The notes: generated by a model from the sequence alone, not told the origin. A stretch of 64,000 nucleotides of DNA from Billgrantia endophytica (GCF_002879615.1 NZ_PNRF01000002.1:1-64000); one strand, 5' to 3'; shown: positions 8,264 through 17,607, numbered from the stretch's first letter. A program made the numbers and translations.

Positions 8264-8674
8264 CTAGCCAGCCAGTATCTCATTGAACTCCAGCACATTC
8301 ATGTCGGGATCGCGGATGAAGCAGACGTTGCGGCGTCCGTGGCCCATCATGACCGGCCCCTCGGTGATCTCGACCCCTTCGCGCGCCAGCCAATCCACCA
8401 GTTCGTCCATGCTCTCGACGATGAAGGCGGCGTGGGTGAAGCCGGGCCGCTTGATCGGCGCGTCCAGCAGCACATTGCCTTCTCTGTCAGGCACGCCGTT
8501 GTAGATCAGGTGGATGCGCAGACCGGCAGGGTGCACGAGCCCGCAGGCCTTGGCCTCGGGGGCAAACTCATCGGGGTCGCGCAAGAAGCCGAACTTGGCG
8601 TAGAAGGCTTCCGCTATGGCGAGATCGGTGACGCGGATGCCGATATGATCGAGACGCAGCGTGTCAAAGCGCAT
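8264..8674 (-). CDS. VOC family (glyoxalase/bleomycin resistance fold) protein
   Basis: The 136-residue protein has one full vicinal-oxygen-chelate unit of two beta-alpha-beta-beta-beta modules. The first begins LDHIGIRVTDLAIAEAFYAK and the second FTHAAFIVESMDELVDWL, ending in RDPDMNVLEFNE. The metal-ligand positions HIG, THAAF and LEFNE are kept, so a divalent-metal enzyme is likely. A good AGGAG site precedes the start. It lies 30 bp after a GST gene on the same strand, and the pair may handle a reactive electrophile or aldehyde. The substrate cannot be told from sequence. Confidence 0.87.
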   Translation of the reverse strand: MRFDTLRLDHIGIRVTDLAIAEAFYAKFGFLRDPDEFAPEAKACGLVHPAGLRIHLIYNGVPDREGNVLLDAPIKRPGFTHAAFIVESMDELVDWLAREGVEITEGPVMMGHGRRNVCFIRDPDMNVLEFNEILAG

Positions 8675-8704
8675 GTTGATGACTCCTGAGGGAAATAGGG
8701 CGAT

Positions 8705-9319
8705 TCAGGCTTCGAGGCCGGCCCGGGTCCGCTGGAACGTGGTGAAACCGGGAAGGCCCTCGATCTGGCGCAGCCAGGCCCGGACTCTGGGGTAGCCGGA
8801 CAGGTCCACGTTGCCCTCGGGGGCCCGTTCGATATAGCTGTAGAGCGCGATGTCGGCGATGCTGGGCTCTGCCGTTGTGGCGATCCAGCGCTGGCCTTCC
8901 AGCGTCTGCTCCATGACGGCGAGCGTGGCGTGGGCGCGCTCGATCACTTCGTCGGTGCGGAAGGGCGCGCCGAATACGGTGATGAGCCGGGCGGCGCAGG
9001 CGCCATAAGCGATCTTGCCGGCCGCGACCGAGAGCCACCGCTGTACCCGCGCCTCGTCGGCGGGATCGGTCGGCAACCAGTGGGAAGGACCGATCTTCCT
9101 TGCGACATAGACGAGTATCGCCAGCGAGTCCGCGATGATGATGCCGCCATCGTCGAGCACCGGTACCTCACCGAAGGCGTTGAGCGCGAGAAATTCCGGT
9201 TGCTTGTGGGCGCCGGCCGCCAGATCGACCTCGATCAGTTCGTGGTCTAGCCCGGTGAGGGAGAGAAACAGGGCGGCGCGATGTGCGTGTCCGGAGAGGG
9301 CGTAGTGGTAGAGCTTCAT
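8705..9319 (-). CDS. Glutathione S-transferase family protein
   Basis: This 204-residue cytosolic GST has an N-terminal thioredoxin-like domain (about 1-78) beginning [20 protein letters not shown], with the glutathione-binding cis-Pro region [21 protein letters not shown] helical C-terminal domain contains [16 protein letters not shown], the usual N-capping box region. Length is normal. It is followed closely by the VOC gene and faces a LysR gene 150 bp away, a typical regulator-target layout. It probably conjugates or isomerises an unknown electrophile. Confidence 0.9.
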   Translation of the reverse strand: MKLYHYALSGHAHRAALFLSLTGLDHELIEVDLAAGAHKQPEFLALNAFGEVPVLDDGGIIIADSLAILVYVARKIGPSHWLPTDPADEARVQRWLSVAAGKIAYGACAARLITVFGAPFRTDEVIERAHATLAVMEQTLEGQRWIATTAEPSIADIALYSYIERAPEGNVDLSGYPRVRAWLRQIEGLPGFTTFQRTRAGLEA

Positions 9320-9410
9320 GGCGACGATCCTCTGCAGTTGATGGTGTCCTTGTCTCTTTTACATTCTGTCCCTCGGATCAAAGTGGGAGAATCCGTCAAA
9401 ATCGCATTTC

Positions 9411-9428
9411 ATCATTGCGAATTATGAT
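9411..9428. promoter_or_regulatory. Candidate LysR operator in GST/LysR divergent promoter
   Basis: ATCAT and ATGAT arms frame an 8-bp AT-rich centre (18 bp in all), about 40 bp before the LysR start and 90 bp before the GST start. Position and partial dyad symmetry suit a LysR-type site. There is no direct evidence of binding. Confidence 0.4.
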
Positions 9429-9469
9429 AATAATGCTCAGTGACGGGCGAACGATGGGCAGGAGGCGCT

Positions 9470-10357
9470 ATGGACAGGTTGCGAACGCTAAGGACCTTCA
9501 TCTGCGTCGCGGAGCAGGCGAGCTTCGCCGAAGCGGGGCGGCGACTGGGGATGTCGCCCACCACCGTGACGCGGACCATCGCGGCGCTGGAGGCGAGCCT
9601 TGGGGTTCAGCTTCTGATGCGTACGACTCGCAGCGTCCGGCTGACCGACGAGGGCGCACTGTTTCTGGAGCGATGCCGGGCGGGGCTCGCCGAGATCGAC
9701 GCGGCGGTCGATAGCGTGCGCGGTGGCCGTTCGACGCCGCGCGGCACCCTGACGGTAACGGCGCCGGTCATGTTCGGCCGGCTGCATGTCCAGCCTGTGG
9801 TCGTCGAGTTGCTGCGGCGGTATCCCGACCTTCAGGTCAGGCTGCTGCTACTGGATCGGGTGGTGAGCCTGGTCGAAGAGGGCGTTGATGTCGCCGTTCG
9901 CATCGCCGAGCTGCCGGATAGCTCGCTGCATATGCTGAATGTCGGCCAGGTGCGGCGCGTGCTGAGCGCGAGCCCGGCTTATCTCGCGGCGCGGGGCAGA
10001 CCGACGTCGCTGGTCGATCTTCGCGATCATGATCTGATCTGGATCGAGGATGAGGCCGGGCCGCACCGCGGGTGGGGCCTCGATGAGGTTCGGCGTTCCG
10101 GGCGTCCTGCCAGGCTGACGGTCAACCACATGGACGCGGCCATTGCCGCTGCGGTCGCGGGGCTCGGCGTGGTGCGAACGCTCTCCTACCAGGTCACCGA
10201 CGATGTCGCGGCTGGGCGGCTCGAGCACATACTTAGCGACGCTGCCGCCCCGGCGCTGCCGATTTCCTTGTTGTTCCAAAGTGGTCGTCGAGATCACCCC
10301 AACGTGCGCGCCTTTATCGACGCCGCGGAGCAACACCTGCAGGGAGTGCCGCTGTAG
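9470..10357 (+). CDS. LysR family transcriptional regulator
   Basis: The 295-residue protein begins MDRLRTLRTFICVAEQASF with an AGGAGG site directly upstream, which favours this start over 9440. Its N-terminal winged helix includes FAEAGRRLGMSPTTVTRTIA and LGVQLLMRTTRSVRLTDEG. The effector-binding domain begins near residue 90 with RGTLTVTAPVMFGRLHVQP, the wording seen in the LysR subgroup that regulates nearby oxidoreductase or GST genes. It is divergent from the GST-VOC pair and probably activates it. Confidence 0.9.
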   Translation: MDRLRTLRTFICVAEQASFAEAGRRLGMSPTTVTRTIAALEASLGVQLLMRTTRSVRLTDEGALFLERCRAGLAEIDAAVDSVRGGRSTPRGTLTVTAPVMFGRLHVQPVVVELLRRYPDLQVRLLLLDRVVSLVEEGVDVAVRIAELPDSSLHMLNVGQVRRVLSASPAYLAARGRPTSLVDLRDHDLIWIEDEAGPHRGWGLDEVRRSGRPARLTVNHMDAAIAAAVAGLGVVRTLSYQVTDDVAAGRLEHILSDAAAPALPISLLFQSGRRDHPNVRAFIDAAEQHLQGVPL

Positions 10358-10810
10358 CGATGCGGTGGCGATGAAGCGCGGGAATGCTCATGTGGGGGCA
10401 TGGTAAGTGCAGAGGATCAGCCTCAAGGTTGACGCCGACGGTGTCGGCTCAACGGCGCGACAAGGCCTTGCGAAATCCACGCCAGGCACCACCAAACAGC
10501 TTGGCAAAGAATTTGGCGCGCAACCGGGCATTGCGCTGCTCGATTTCACGCATTTTCGGATCCGGGTTATGGAAGGCCATGACTGTCACCCCACTGCTGT
10601 AGCAAGCACACTGGAGGCATATCACAGGGGCCAGCGCCTGTCGAGACACTCCGCTCACAGGATACAAAGGCAGGCCCCATCAAGCCGAACCGAGACGCAC
10701 CAGGGCAACCAGCCGGATGAATGCTAGCGGCCCCCGGACGGCCACTCCCGTTCACACGGTTACCTCCCTGATCCGCTGGGTCATGCCTCGTTGGCTTGGT
10801 AGCATCTGTT
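10358..10810. other. Gene-poor stretch with one possible small gene
   Basis: Apart from the 43-codon frame at 10449-10580, no coding or repeat structure is evident between the LysR and AraC genes. A short dyad GCCGACggtGTCGGC at 10434-10448 follows that frame on the minus strand but has no T-run. Confidence 0.5.
10449..10580 (-). CDS. Possible small basic protein (43 aa)
   Basis: The frame starts MAFHNPDPKMREIEQRNARL after a GGGGTGA site with good spacing, and continues RAKFFAKLFGGAWRGFRKAL. It is strongly basic and predicted helical and amphipathic, and it lies alone between a LysR and an AraC gene. I do not recognise the family. The ribosome-binding site and balanced composition make it better than random, but it may not be expressed. 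Confidence 0.45.
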   Translation of the reverse strand: MAFHNPDPKMREIEQRNARLRAKFFAKLFGGAWRGFRKALSRR

Positions 10811-11746
10811 CTAGACGGACTCGCTTACTCTGACCCTCGCATCCTCTTCGATGGGGCTCGACGACTTGCCCAGCAGGCGCAGTGCGTCTCGCTTCGGCGG
10901 CCTTTGGAACAGGCGGCCGTATTCGCGCGTGAACTGCGATACGCTCTCGTAGCCCACTTCGAAGGCGGCATTGCTGGCTGAGAAACCTTCGTCGAGCATC
11001 AGGCGGCGCGCTTCGATCAGACGAAGCCGCTTCTGGTATTGCCCCGGCGTCAGCGAGGTCATGTGCTTGAAGTGCTTGTGAAACGAGGTGAGGCTCATGC
11101 TGGCTTCCGCGGCAAGTCGCTCCACGGCCACGCGCGACCGGTACTCGGCTCTGAGGATGGCAATGGCGGTGGCGAGGCGGCTTGCGTGACTGTCCGGGTC
11201 TGCAAGCGACCACAGAGCCTTGCCGTGAGGCCCCGTCAGCAGCCAATAATGCAACTCCCGCATGATGCCAGGATGCAGGAGCGGTATCGCTTCGGGCTGA
11301 TCCAACAGGCGCATCAGTCGCATTGCGCAATCCAATACTGCCGCTCCAGTATCTTCGGTGAATAACGTGCGCATTTCGGATGGGCGTTGCGGATGGAAAT
11401 TACCGATGTGAGCGGTGAGTTCGCGCAAGATCGCCATCTCCAGCTCGACCGCGATTGCCAGATAGGGCTCGCTTCGGCTGGCTTGCACGATCCGTCCGAC
11501 AACCGGCATGTCAGCGCTCACGATGACGGATTGGCCGGCAGGGAACACCGCCTCCTCCCGCCCGACGATCATACGCTTTGCGCCTTGCAGAATCAGGCAT
11601 ATCAGCGGCCTGTAAACCGAGTGCAGGTCGCCGGCAGGTGCCTCGACACACATCATTCGTAAGCCCGGCACCGGCGTTAGCGCCAGGCCGCTGCTGTTGG
11701 CGTGGCGGCTGGTATAAGCCCGGACAGCCTGTTTGAGCGAATCCAT
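10811..11746 (-). CDS. AraC family transcriptional regulator with AraC_N domain
   Basis: The 311-residue protein starts MDSLKQAVRAYTSRHA, preceded by GGGAGGA at good spacing; an earlier Met at 11782 is less likely. Residues about 20-180 form the AraC_N cupin-like domain (YRPLICLILQGAKRMIVG, then PVVGRIVQASRSEPY). Residues about 215-300 carry two helix-turn-helix units: VERLAAEASMSLTSFHKHFK and ASNAAFEVGYESVSQFTREY. It faces the SDR-molybdoenzyme operon across about 185 bp and probably controls it in response to a small aldehyde or aromatic compound; that is inference. Confidence 0.92.
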   Translation of the reverse strand: MDSLKQAVRAYTSRHANSSGLALTPVPGLRMMCVEAPAGDLHSVYRPLICLILQGAKRMIVGREEAVFPAGQSVIVSADMPVVGRIVQASRSEPYLAIAVELEMAILRELTAHIGNFHPQRPSEMRTLFTEDTGAAVLDCAMRLMRLLDQPEAIPLLHPGIMRELHYWLLTGPHGKALWSLADPDSHASRLATAIAILRAEYRSRVAVERLAAEASMSLTSFHKHFKHMTSLTPGQYQKRLRLIEARRLMLDEGFSASNAAFEVGYESVSQFTREYGRLFQRPPKRDALRLLGKSSSPIEEDARVRVSESV

Positions 11747-11818
11747 ATGCTTCCTCCCGCATTTTGCGCTCGAACGTAGCATGACGGTGAAGAAGATATC
11801 ACCAACCCTGCAGGATCA

Positions 11819-11845
11819 GGCAAGTTTTGCGTAGGCGTCGGCAAG
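11819..11845. promoter_or_regulatory. Candidate AraC site: GGCAAG direct repeat
   Basis: GGCAAG occurs at 11819-11824 and 11840-11845, spaced exactly 21 bp (two helical turns) in the promoter gap between the AraC gene and the SDR. Such spacing suits the two helix-turn-helix units or a dimer of an AraC protein. Binding is inferred. Confidence 0.4.
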
Positions 11846-11931
11846 CCTTGGTTTCGTCGAGTGGTTAAAAATCAATGCAACGCAGCCATGGTCTCACCGC
11901 CTTTGGCTACCACCCGATAGAGGACGAAATC

Positions 11932-12675
11932 GTGAAAACAGCGGGAAGCACCATTCTCATCACTGGGGGCGGCTCCGGGATTGGCCGGGAGCTCGCCCTG
12001 CGCTTCAATCAACTTGGTAACAGCGTGATCGTCGCTGGGCGGCGCAAGGAGACGCTCGAGGAAACCATCGCCGGTCGGCGCGACATGCACGCGATGGTCG
12101 TCGATATCGAGGACCCGGAGGCCATCGCTGCCTTTGCCGACCGTGTCGTCGCCGAGCATCCCGGCCTCAACGTGTTGTTCAACAACGCCGGCATCATGCG
12201 ACGCGAGGACCTGTCCAGGACCCGCGACCTACGCGATGCCGAGCAGATGGTCATCACCAATCTGCTTGGGCCTATCCGGCTGACGAATGCGTTGACCGAC
12301 CATCTGGTACGCCAGCCGGACGCGGCGATCGTGAACGTATCGTCCGGTTTGGCGTTTGTCCCGATGAGTGGCACGCCAACCTACAGCGCCACCAAGGCGG
12401 CCATCCATTCCTATACGATCTCCCTGCGCGAACAGCTCAAGGGCAAGGTCGAACTCATCGAGCTTGCTCCCCCCGCGGTGCAGACCGAGCTCACTCCAGG
12501 CCAGTCGACCCGCGAAGGCTATATGCCTCTCGATGACTTTATCGAGGAAGTCATGATGCTGTTTCGCGAACGGCCAACGCCTAAGGAAATCCTGGTGGAG
12601 AACGTGAACTTCCTGCGCTGGGCGGAGCGTGGCGGACGCTTCGATCAAGCGGTCGAGATACTCAGCAAATATTGA
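11932..12675 (+). CDS. SDR family oxidoreductase (DltE-like)
   Basis: The frame is open from 11875, but the GTG at 11932 has a GAGGA site and places the start just before KTAGSTILITGGGSGIG, the Rossmann motif, so 247 residues are preferred. Other signatures are LFNNAGIMR, the Ser in VNVSSGLAF and the catalytic YSATKAA. The stretch IELAPPAVQTELTPGQ and the late FIEEVMMLF resemble DltE/YbbO-type SDRs. It lies 32 bp before the molybdenum hydroxylase genes and probably belongs to their operon. The substrate is unknown, perhaps an aldehyde or alcohol in the same pathway. Confidence 0.9.
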   Translation: MKTAGSTILITGGGSGIGRELALRFNQLGNSVIVAGRRKETLEETIAGRRDMHAMVVDIEDPEAIAAFADRVVAEHPGLNVLFNNAGIMRREDLSRTRDLRDAEQMVITNLLGPIRLTNALTDHLVRQPDAAIVNVSSGLAFVPMSGTPTYSATKAAIHSYTISLREQLKGKVELIELAPPAVQTELTPGQSTREGYMPLDDFIEEVMMLFRERPTPKEILVENVNFLRWAERGGRFDQAVEILSKY

Positions 12676-12707
12676 GCACCCCCATCCCATAGCGAAAAGG
12701 AGGCCTC

Positions 12708-13157
12708 ATGACGGCATTCACGATCAACGGGCGCTCGGTAGACATCGACGCTGCACAAGATACACCGCTGCTCTGGGTGCTCCGGGAGCAGTTGAAGCTC
12801 ACCGGCACCAAGTTCGGTTGCGGCGTCGCGCAGTGCGGTGCATGCACGGTCCATGTCGATGGCGAGCCGGTGCGTTCCTGCGTCTTTCCGTTAGCCGGTG
12901 CCGAGGGCAGGGCCGTCACGACCATCGAGGGATTGTCCGAGGATGGCTCGCATCCCGTCCAGCGCGCCTGGGTTGAATTGGACGTGCCACAGTGCGGTTA
13001 TTGCCAGAGTGGACAGATCATGAGCGCAGTGGCGCTCCTGGGACGTAACCCGAGCCCCTCCGATGCGGAGATCGATGAGGCGATGAATGGCAATCTGTGC
13101 CGCTGCGGTACCTATGTACGCATCCGGGCGGCCATTCACCGTGCCGCCGAAGTCTGA
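12708..13157 (+). CDS. (2Fe-2S)-binding subunit of a molybdenum hydroxylase (IorA-like)
   Basis: This 149-residue electron-transfer subunit carries two [2Fe-2S] clusters. The plant-type ferredoxin domain (1-75) shows [17 protein letters not shown]. The C-terminal helical domain shows [10 protein letters not shown] and [14 protein letters not shown]. This is the standard small subunit of the xanthine oxidase family in the isoquinoline oxidoreductase/aldehyde dehydrogenase branch, which has no FAD subunit. The ATG follows a strong AAGGAGG site. The next gene, 45 bp on, encodes the molybdopterin subunit. Confidence 0.95.
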   Translation: MTAFTINGRSVDIDAAQDTPLLWVLREQLKLTGTKFGCGVAQCGACTVHVDGEPVRSCVFPLAGAEGRAVTTIEGLSEDGSHPVQRAWVELDVPQCGYCQSGQIMSAVALLGRNPSPSDAEIDEAMNGNLCRCGTYVRIRAAIHRAAEV

Positions 13158-13202
13158 CGCGATTCGCCTCAATCCACACTTACCCAAGGCGCAGGTAGAA
13201 AA

Positions 13203-15368
13203 ATGAAACTACAAGATTTTCCCCTCACCCGTCGATCCTTTCTGGCTGGCGCCGCAGTCGCGGCCGGCGCCGCCCTCGTCATTCCCCTTCGGCTGCCGGC
13301 CTGGGTACGGCAGAGCGAGGCAGCGGGTCTTTCGCAAGCCTTCATTCGCATCGACACGAGCGGCCAGGTGACCTTCGTGCTGCCCACCAGCGAGATGGGC
13401 CAGGGAACCCACACCGGACAGGCCCAGATACTCGCCGAGGAGTTGGGCGCCGACTGGTCGGGCATCGTCGTCGAAATGCCGAAGCAGCCGACGCCTGACT
13501 ACAGGGTTCCTTTCCTCGGCCAGATGCGCTCCGTGGGCTCGCTCGGCATTCGCTTCTGGCACGATCCGCTGCGCCGCGCCGCCGCCCAGGCGCGGGAGAT
13601 GCTGACGCAAGCAGCGGCCGAGCGCCTCGGGGTCGCGCCTGGAGCCTTGCATGCCGAGAATGGCTTCATCGTTCATACCGGCAGTGACCGGAGGATTCCC
13701 TTCGGTGAACTGGTGGAGGATGCCATGGCGTTGCCGGTGCCGGAGGAACCGACCCTGCGCCCCGACGGTGAGCGAACGCTGACCGGGCGCACGGTGTCGC
13801 GCCTCGATATACCGGCGAAAGTGACCGGCAGGGCCGTGTACGGGGTGGATGTCGAGCGCGAAGGCATGCTATACGGCGCCGCCCGGCTCGCCCCGGTCTT
13901 TTCCGCCGACGTCGAGTCGTTCGACGAGAGCAGTGTCGCCGGCATGCCGGGTGTGGTCGCGGTGGCTCGCGTGCCGCGCGGCGCGGTTGTGGTGGCGGAG
14001 TCCTGGTGGCAGGCCAGGCAGGCTGCTGATGCACTCGACATCACCTTCACCCGGACACCGGCGGACAACCTTTCCACGGACGAGATAGAGGGCATGCTTC
14101 GCGAGGCGCTGGACTGGTCCGATGTGCCGATTTCCACCTTGCGCGGTGACGCAGAGGCAACCTTGTCTAGCGAGGGTCAGGTCGTCGAGGCCGAGTACTC
14201 GGCACCGCTGCTCGCTCATGCGTGCATGGAGCCGATCAACTGTGTGGCTGAATCCAGCGCGGAGCGCACGGAACTGTGGATCGGTACACAGGGCCAGGAC
14301 GTCGTCCGCATGACGCTGGAGAGCGCTTTGCAGTTGCCGGCTGAACGGCTATTCATCAACACCACCCATCTGGGCGGCGGCTTCGGTCGCAAGACGCATG
14401 GCGAGATCGCTCTTCAAGCGGCGCTCGCCAGCCGCGCCGTCGGCGGGCGGCCGGTCAAGGTGCTCTGGACGCGCGAGAACGACATTCAGCAGGGCCAGTA
14501 CCGCCAGACGATGAGGTGCCGCTTCCGGGCGGTCCTGGACGAAGCCGGCGACATCACCGGCATGCGTATCCGCATCGCCGGGCCGCAGATGGGCCGCGAA
14601 TACGGCATGGATCCCGAGCAGCGGGCGCAGGCAACGGGCAACCTGGCGAACTTCGATCCCTTCTCGCTCAACGGGCTGTCGGATATGTACTACGACATTC
14701 CGAACTTCGTCGTGGAACACGCCGTGGTCGATCTGCCGATACCGCTTTGCCCCTGGCGTGCGATTGCCCACTCCTTCAACGGCTTTTTCTTCGAAAGCTT
14801 CATGGACGAATGCGCCGCGGCGGCGGAGCGCGATCCGCTGGAGTTTCGCAGAAGCCATTGTGAGGGGCAGGAAAGGATGCTCGCCGTGCTCGACCGGGTG
14901 GCCGAGATGTCACGGTGGGACGAGCCGGCTCCGGAAGGAATCGCTCGCGGCCTGGCGGTAGCCGAGAGCTACGGCTCCTTTGTCGCACAGGTGGTCGAGG
15001 CGCGGGCCGGTGGTGGTGAGGGGATCCATGTCGAACGGGTCCATGCGGCCATCGACTGCGGGCGCGCGATCAACCCGGGCCAGGTGGAAACACAGATTCA
15101 GGGATCGGTCATCGATGCGCTTGGTGTAGCGCTGAGGCAGAAGGTCACGCTCCGCGACGGCCGTGCCGAACAGTCGAACTTTTATGACTATCCCCTTCTG
15201 CGCATCGGAGAGGCGCCAGAGGTCACGGTTGGCATTGTCGAGATTGGCTCTCCCCTGGGAGGAGCCGGTGAACCTGGCGTTCCCCCTCTCGCGCCCGCGC
15301 TGGCCAATGCGCTGTTCGCCGCCACACGACAGCGGGTTCGTAGTTTGCCGTTCTCCGATCACATCTAG
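13203..15368 (+). CDS. Molybdopterin-binding subunit of aldehyde/N-heterocycle hydroxylase (IorB-like)
   Basis: This 721-residue catalytic subunit has an N-terminal twin-arginine signal (LTRRSFLAGAAVAAG), so the complex is likely exported folded to the periplasm. The a/b hammerhead region includes RLDIPAKVTGRAVYGVDV; the cofactor loop is THLGGGFGRKTHGE; and the active-site Glu is in GGAGEPGVPPLAPALANA near the C-terminus. Length is slightly short of the usual 730-780. Such two-subunit enzymes hydroxylate aldehydes or N-heteroaromatics using water and pass electrons to cytochromes, but no cytochrome gene is adjacent. The next gene encodes its maturation factor. Confidence 0.93.
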   Translation: MKLQDFPLTRRSFLAGAAVAAGAALVIPLRLPAWVRQSEAAGLSQAFIRIDTSGQVTFVLPTSEMGQGTHTGQAQILAEELGADWSGIVVEMPKQPTPDYRVPFLGQMRSVGSLGIRFWHDPLRRAAAQAREMLTQAAAERLGVAPGALHAENGFIVHTGSDRRIPFGELVEDAMALPVPEEPTLRPDGERTLTGRTVSRLDIPAKVTGRAVYGVDVEREGMLYGAARLAPVFSADVESFDESSVAGMPGVVAVARVPRGAVVVAESWWQARQAADALDITFTRTPADNLSTDEIEGMLREALDWSDVPISTLRGDAEATLSSEGQVVEAEYSAPLLAHACMEPINCVAESSAERTELWIGTQGQDVVRMTLESALQLPAERLFINTTHLGGGFGRKTHGEIALQAALASRAVGGRPVKVLWTRENDIQQGQYRQTMRCRFRAVLDEAGDITGMRIRIAGPQMGREYGMDPEQRAQATGNLANFDPFSLNGLSDMYYDIPNFVVEHAVVDLPIPLCPWRAIAHSFNGFFFESFMDECAAAAERDPLEFRRSHCEGQERMLAVLDRVAEMSRWDEPAPEGIARGLAVAESYGSFVAQVVEARAGGGEGIHVERVHAAIDCGRAINPGQVETQIQGSVIDALGVALRQKVTLRDGRAEQSNFYDYPLLRIGEAPEVTVGIVEIGSPLGGAGEPGVPPLAPALANALFAATRQRVRSLPFSDHI

Positions 15369-15390
15369 ATACCGTTCGGACAGGACGTCC

Positions 15391-17013
15391 ATGAAGCCCT
15401 CGATGAGCGCTAGCGCAATGAATATAGACCTGCCGAGGTCCACGATGTATCTGGAACATGCACAAGATGTCCTTGGACAATGGCTTGCCTGGCGCAGGGT
15501 GGGGGAGGTCGCGCTCGTCGTCGTGACGGCGACGGAAGGCGGTGCCGTGCGCCAGCCGGGCGCCCTGATGGCCGTGTCCGCAGATGGCGGACGCTGCGGC
15601 TATATCTCGGGCGGATGTATCGATGCGGATGTCGCGCATCATGCCCGGCAAGCGCTGCGCATGGGGCGGATCGAACGCTTGAGATACGGCAGTGGCTCGC
15701 CTTTCATGGATCTGCCACTTCCCTGCGGTGGTGCGATTGAGGTTTGTGTACTGCCAGATGCAAAGGCCGATGTCCTGCGTGCGTGCCATGATCGGCTCGC
15801 CTCGCGCAAGACAGCGACGCTCAACCTCTCGGAAACCGGCGATCTACGGCTGGGGCGCCCGGTGGTGGCAGGCGCATTGTCCTTCCAATACACGCCCAGG
15901 CTCCGCCTGCGCATCGCGGGGCGCGGGGCCGACAGCCTGGCGCTTGCCCGGCTCGCGGCGGCGAGTGGTATCCAGACCGAGCTGCAGCTCCGCGACAGCG
16001 CCGAAATTCAAGACGCTCAGCGTCTGGGAATCGATAGCATCACGACGCTGACGGTCCCATCGACGCTTCCGGATCTGGGCGACGATCCATGGACGGCATT
16101 TCTTCTCGCTTTCCACGATATCGATTGGGAGGAAAGGTTGCTTGCCCAAGTCCTCCAAGGCCCAGCCTTTTATATCGGTGCCGTTGGCAGCAAGACGACT
16201 CATGCCCGGCGTTGTGAGAGGCTTCGTGCCGCCGGCATTGCCGAAAGCCAGATCGGACGAATCCACGGCCCCGTCGGCTTGGTCCCATCAATGCGCGAGG
16301 CATCGGCACTTGCTATCTCCGTACTCGCGGAGATCATTGAAGCCTATCAGCGCAAGGTGCGATTCCCCTTCGCCTCGACAGCGCTTGTACTGCTGGCCGC
16401 GGGGCAGTCTCGTCGCTTCGCAGGGGACGACAAGCTCCTGGCGCGGCTTCGGGGGCAGCGCGTCATCCATCATGCCGGGTCGGCACTTCGGGAACATGAC
16501 CTTGCCGCCCGTATTGCGGTCGTCGGCCCCGATCAGGCCGGGCGAGCGGCGGAGCTGCGCGCCGCTGGCTGGACCATTGCGATCAATACGGATCTGGAGC
16601 AGGGCTTGTCGACCTCGCTGGCGGCAGGCATTCGCCAGGCAGGACAGTGGCAGAACGTCGATGCGGCGCTGGTGCTGCTCGCCGATATGCCTAACGTCCC
16701 GGATGCGCATCTCTTCGATCTTCGTCGCGCCCTGACACCGGAGCGCACTGCGGTCATGTCGATGGCGGGAACGGTGCCTATGCCACCCGCTCTATTCGAT
16801 CGATCGGTCTTCGACAGGTTGCTTGGCCAGGAAGGCGATGCTGGCGCCGGCCGGATATTCCAGTCGTTGGAGCGTACTGCAACCGTTCCAATCCTCGCCG
16901 AGTGGGCGCTCGACATCGATACGCGCGAGGACCTGGCGCGGGCACGGGCCGAATCGGATCGGCTGGCCGAAACGACTCAAACCGGCCACTCATCATACAG
17001 GGATGTCTTCTAA
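15391..17013 (+). CDS. XdhC-MocA fusion: molybdenum cofactor maturation factor
   Basis: The 540-residue protein fuses two proteins that are usually separate. Residues about 15-330 are XdhC/CoxI: the N-terminal EGGAVRQPGALMAVSADG and GYISGGCIDADVAHHA, then a Rossmann part with YIGAVGSKTTHARR and EASALAISVLAEI. Residues about 335-530 are a MocA/MobA nucleotidyltransferase (LVLLAAGQSRRFAGDDKLL, VLLADMPNV). XdhC proteins load sulfurated cofactor into hydroxylases; MocA makes molybdopterin cytosine dinucleotide, the form this hydroxylase branch uses. The start at 15391 has an AGGACG site; the frame is open from 15163. It directly follows the catalytic subunit. Confidence 0.93.
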   Translation: MKPSMSASAMNIDLPRSTMYLEHAQDVLGQWLAWRRVGEVALVVVTATEGGAVRQPGALMAVSADGGRCGYISGGCIDADVAHHARQALRMGRIERLRYGSGSPFMDLPLPCGGAIEVCVLPDAKADVLRACHDRLASRKTATLNLSETGDLRLGRPVVAGALSFQYTPRLRLRIAGRGADSLALARLAAASGIQTELQLRDSAEIQDAQRLGIDSITTLTVPSTLPDLGDDPWTAFLLAFHDIDWEERLLAQVLQGPAFYIGAVGSKTTHARRCERLRAAGIAESQIGRIHGPVGLVPSMREASALAISVLAEIIEAYQRKVRFPFASTALVLLAAGQSRRFAGDDKLLARLRGQRVIHHAGSALREHDLAARIAVVGPDQAGRAAELRAAGWTIAINTDLEQGLSTSLAAGIRQAGQWQNVDAALVLLADMPNVPDAHLFDLRRALTPERTAVMSMAGTVPMPPALFDRSVFDRLLGQEGDAGAGRIFQSLERTATVPILAEWALDIDTREDLARARAESDRLAETTQTGHSSYRDVF

Positions 17014-17194
17014 GACTGGACGATACCACTGCCGGTAAGGCGTGTTGCGAACCACTAAGGCCGAGGCAGACATCCCGCGCGGGGCAGGAGTCGATTATCC
17101 ATCCACATGGATAGTCATGGCCGATTTCGCGTCTTCTGCTCCCGGTTTCGGCGTTCTAGCATCGGTAGCCATCAACCACCCAAGAGGCGAATCG

Positions 17195-17596
17195 ATGAGT
17201 AGACCTGAGTTTTTCGTGACTCCCGGCTACGGGGAGAAGGCGCTGGATCTGCTGTATTACTCGCAGGCAGTGAAGGTCGACAATCGTGTGGAGATTTCCG
17301 GCCAGGGCGGCTGGAACGACGACTTTGAAATACCGGCGTCGCTGGTGGAGGAGATCGAGCAGGCGTTTTGCAACGTGACGCGGACGCTCGAGACCGCCGC
17401 TGCCGCCTGGGAGCATGTCATCCACGTCAACTCCTATCACGTCGGCGGCTTTCCGCCGGAAGTGAACGAGACGATGACACGGCTTTACCGGCACTACATG
17501 CCGAACCATGCGCCGATCTGGACGCAGACGGGCGTCGAGGCGTTGGGCCTGCCGGCGATGCGGGTCGAGATCCGGGTGACGGCAGTCATCGCTTGA
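17195..17596 (+). CDS. RidA family protein
   Basis: This 133-residue YjgF/YER057c/UK114 family protein begins MSRPEFFVTPGYGEKALDLL after an AGAGG site. It shows VEISGQGGWND, the helix QAFCNVTRTLETAAAAWEHV and the late MRVEIRVTAVIA. RidA deaminates reactive enamine/imine intermediates, but several subgroups lack that activity; the usual Arg near the C-terminus is present as MRVEIRV. It lies 181 bp after the XdhC-MocA gene on the same strand and converges with a LysR gene, so it may be an independent unit. Confidence 0.87.
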   Translation: MSRPEFFVTPGYGEKALDLLYYSQAVKVDNRVEISGQGGWNDDFEIPASLVEEIEQAFCNVTRTLETAAAAWEHVIHVNSYHVGGFPPEVNETMTRLYRHYMPNHAPIWTQTGVEALGLPAMRVEIRVTAVIA

Positions 17597-17607
17597 GGAT
17601 CGACTGG

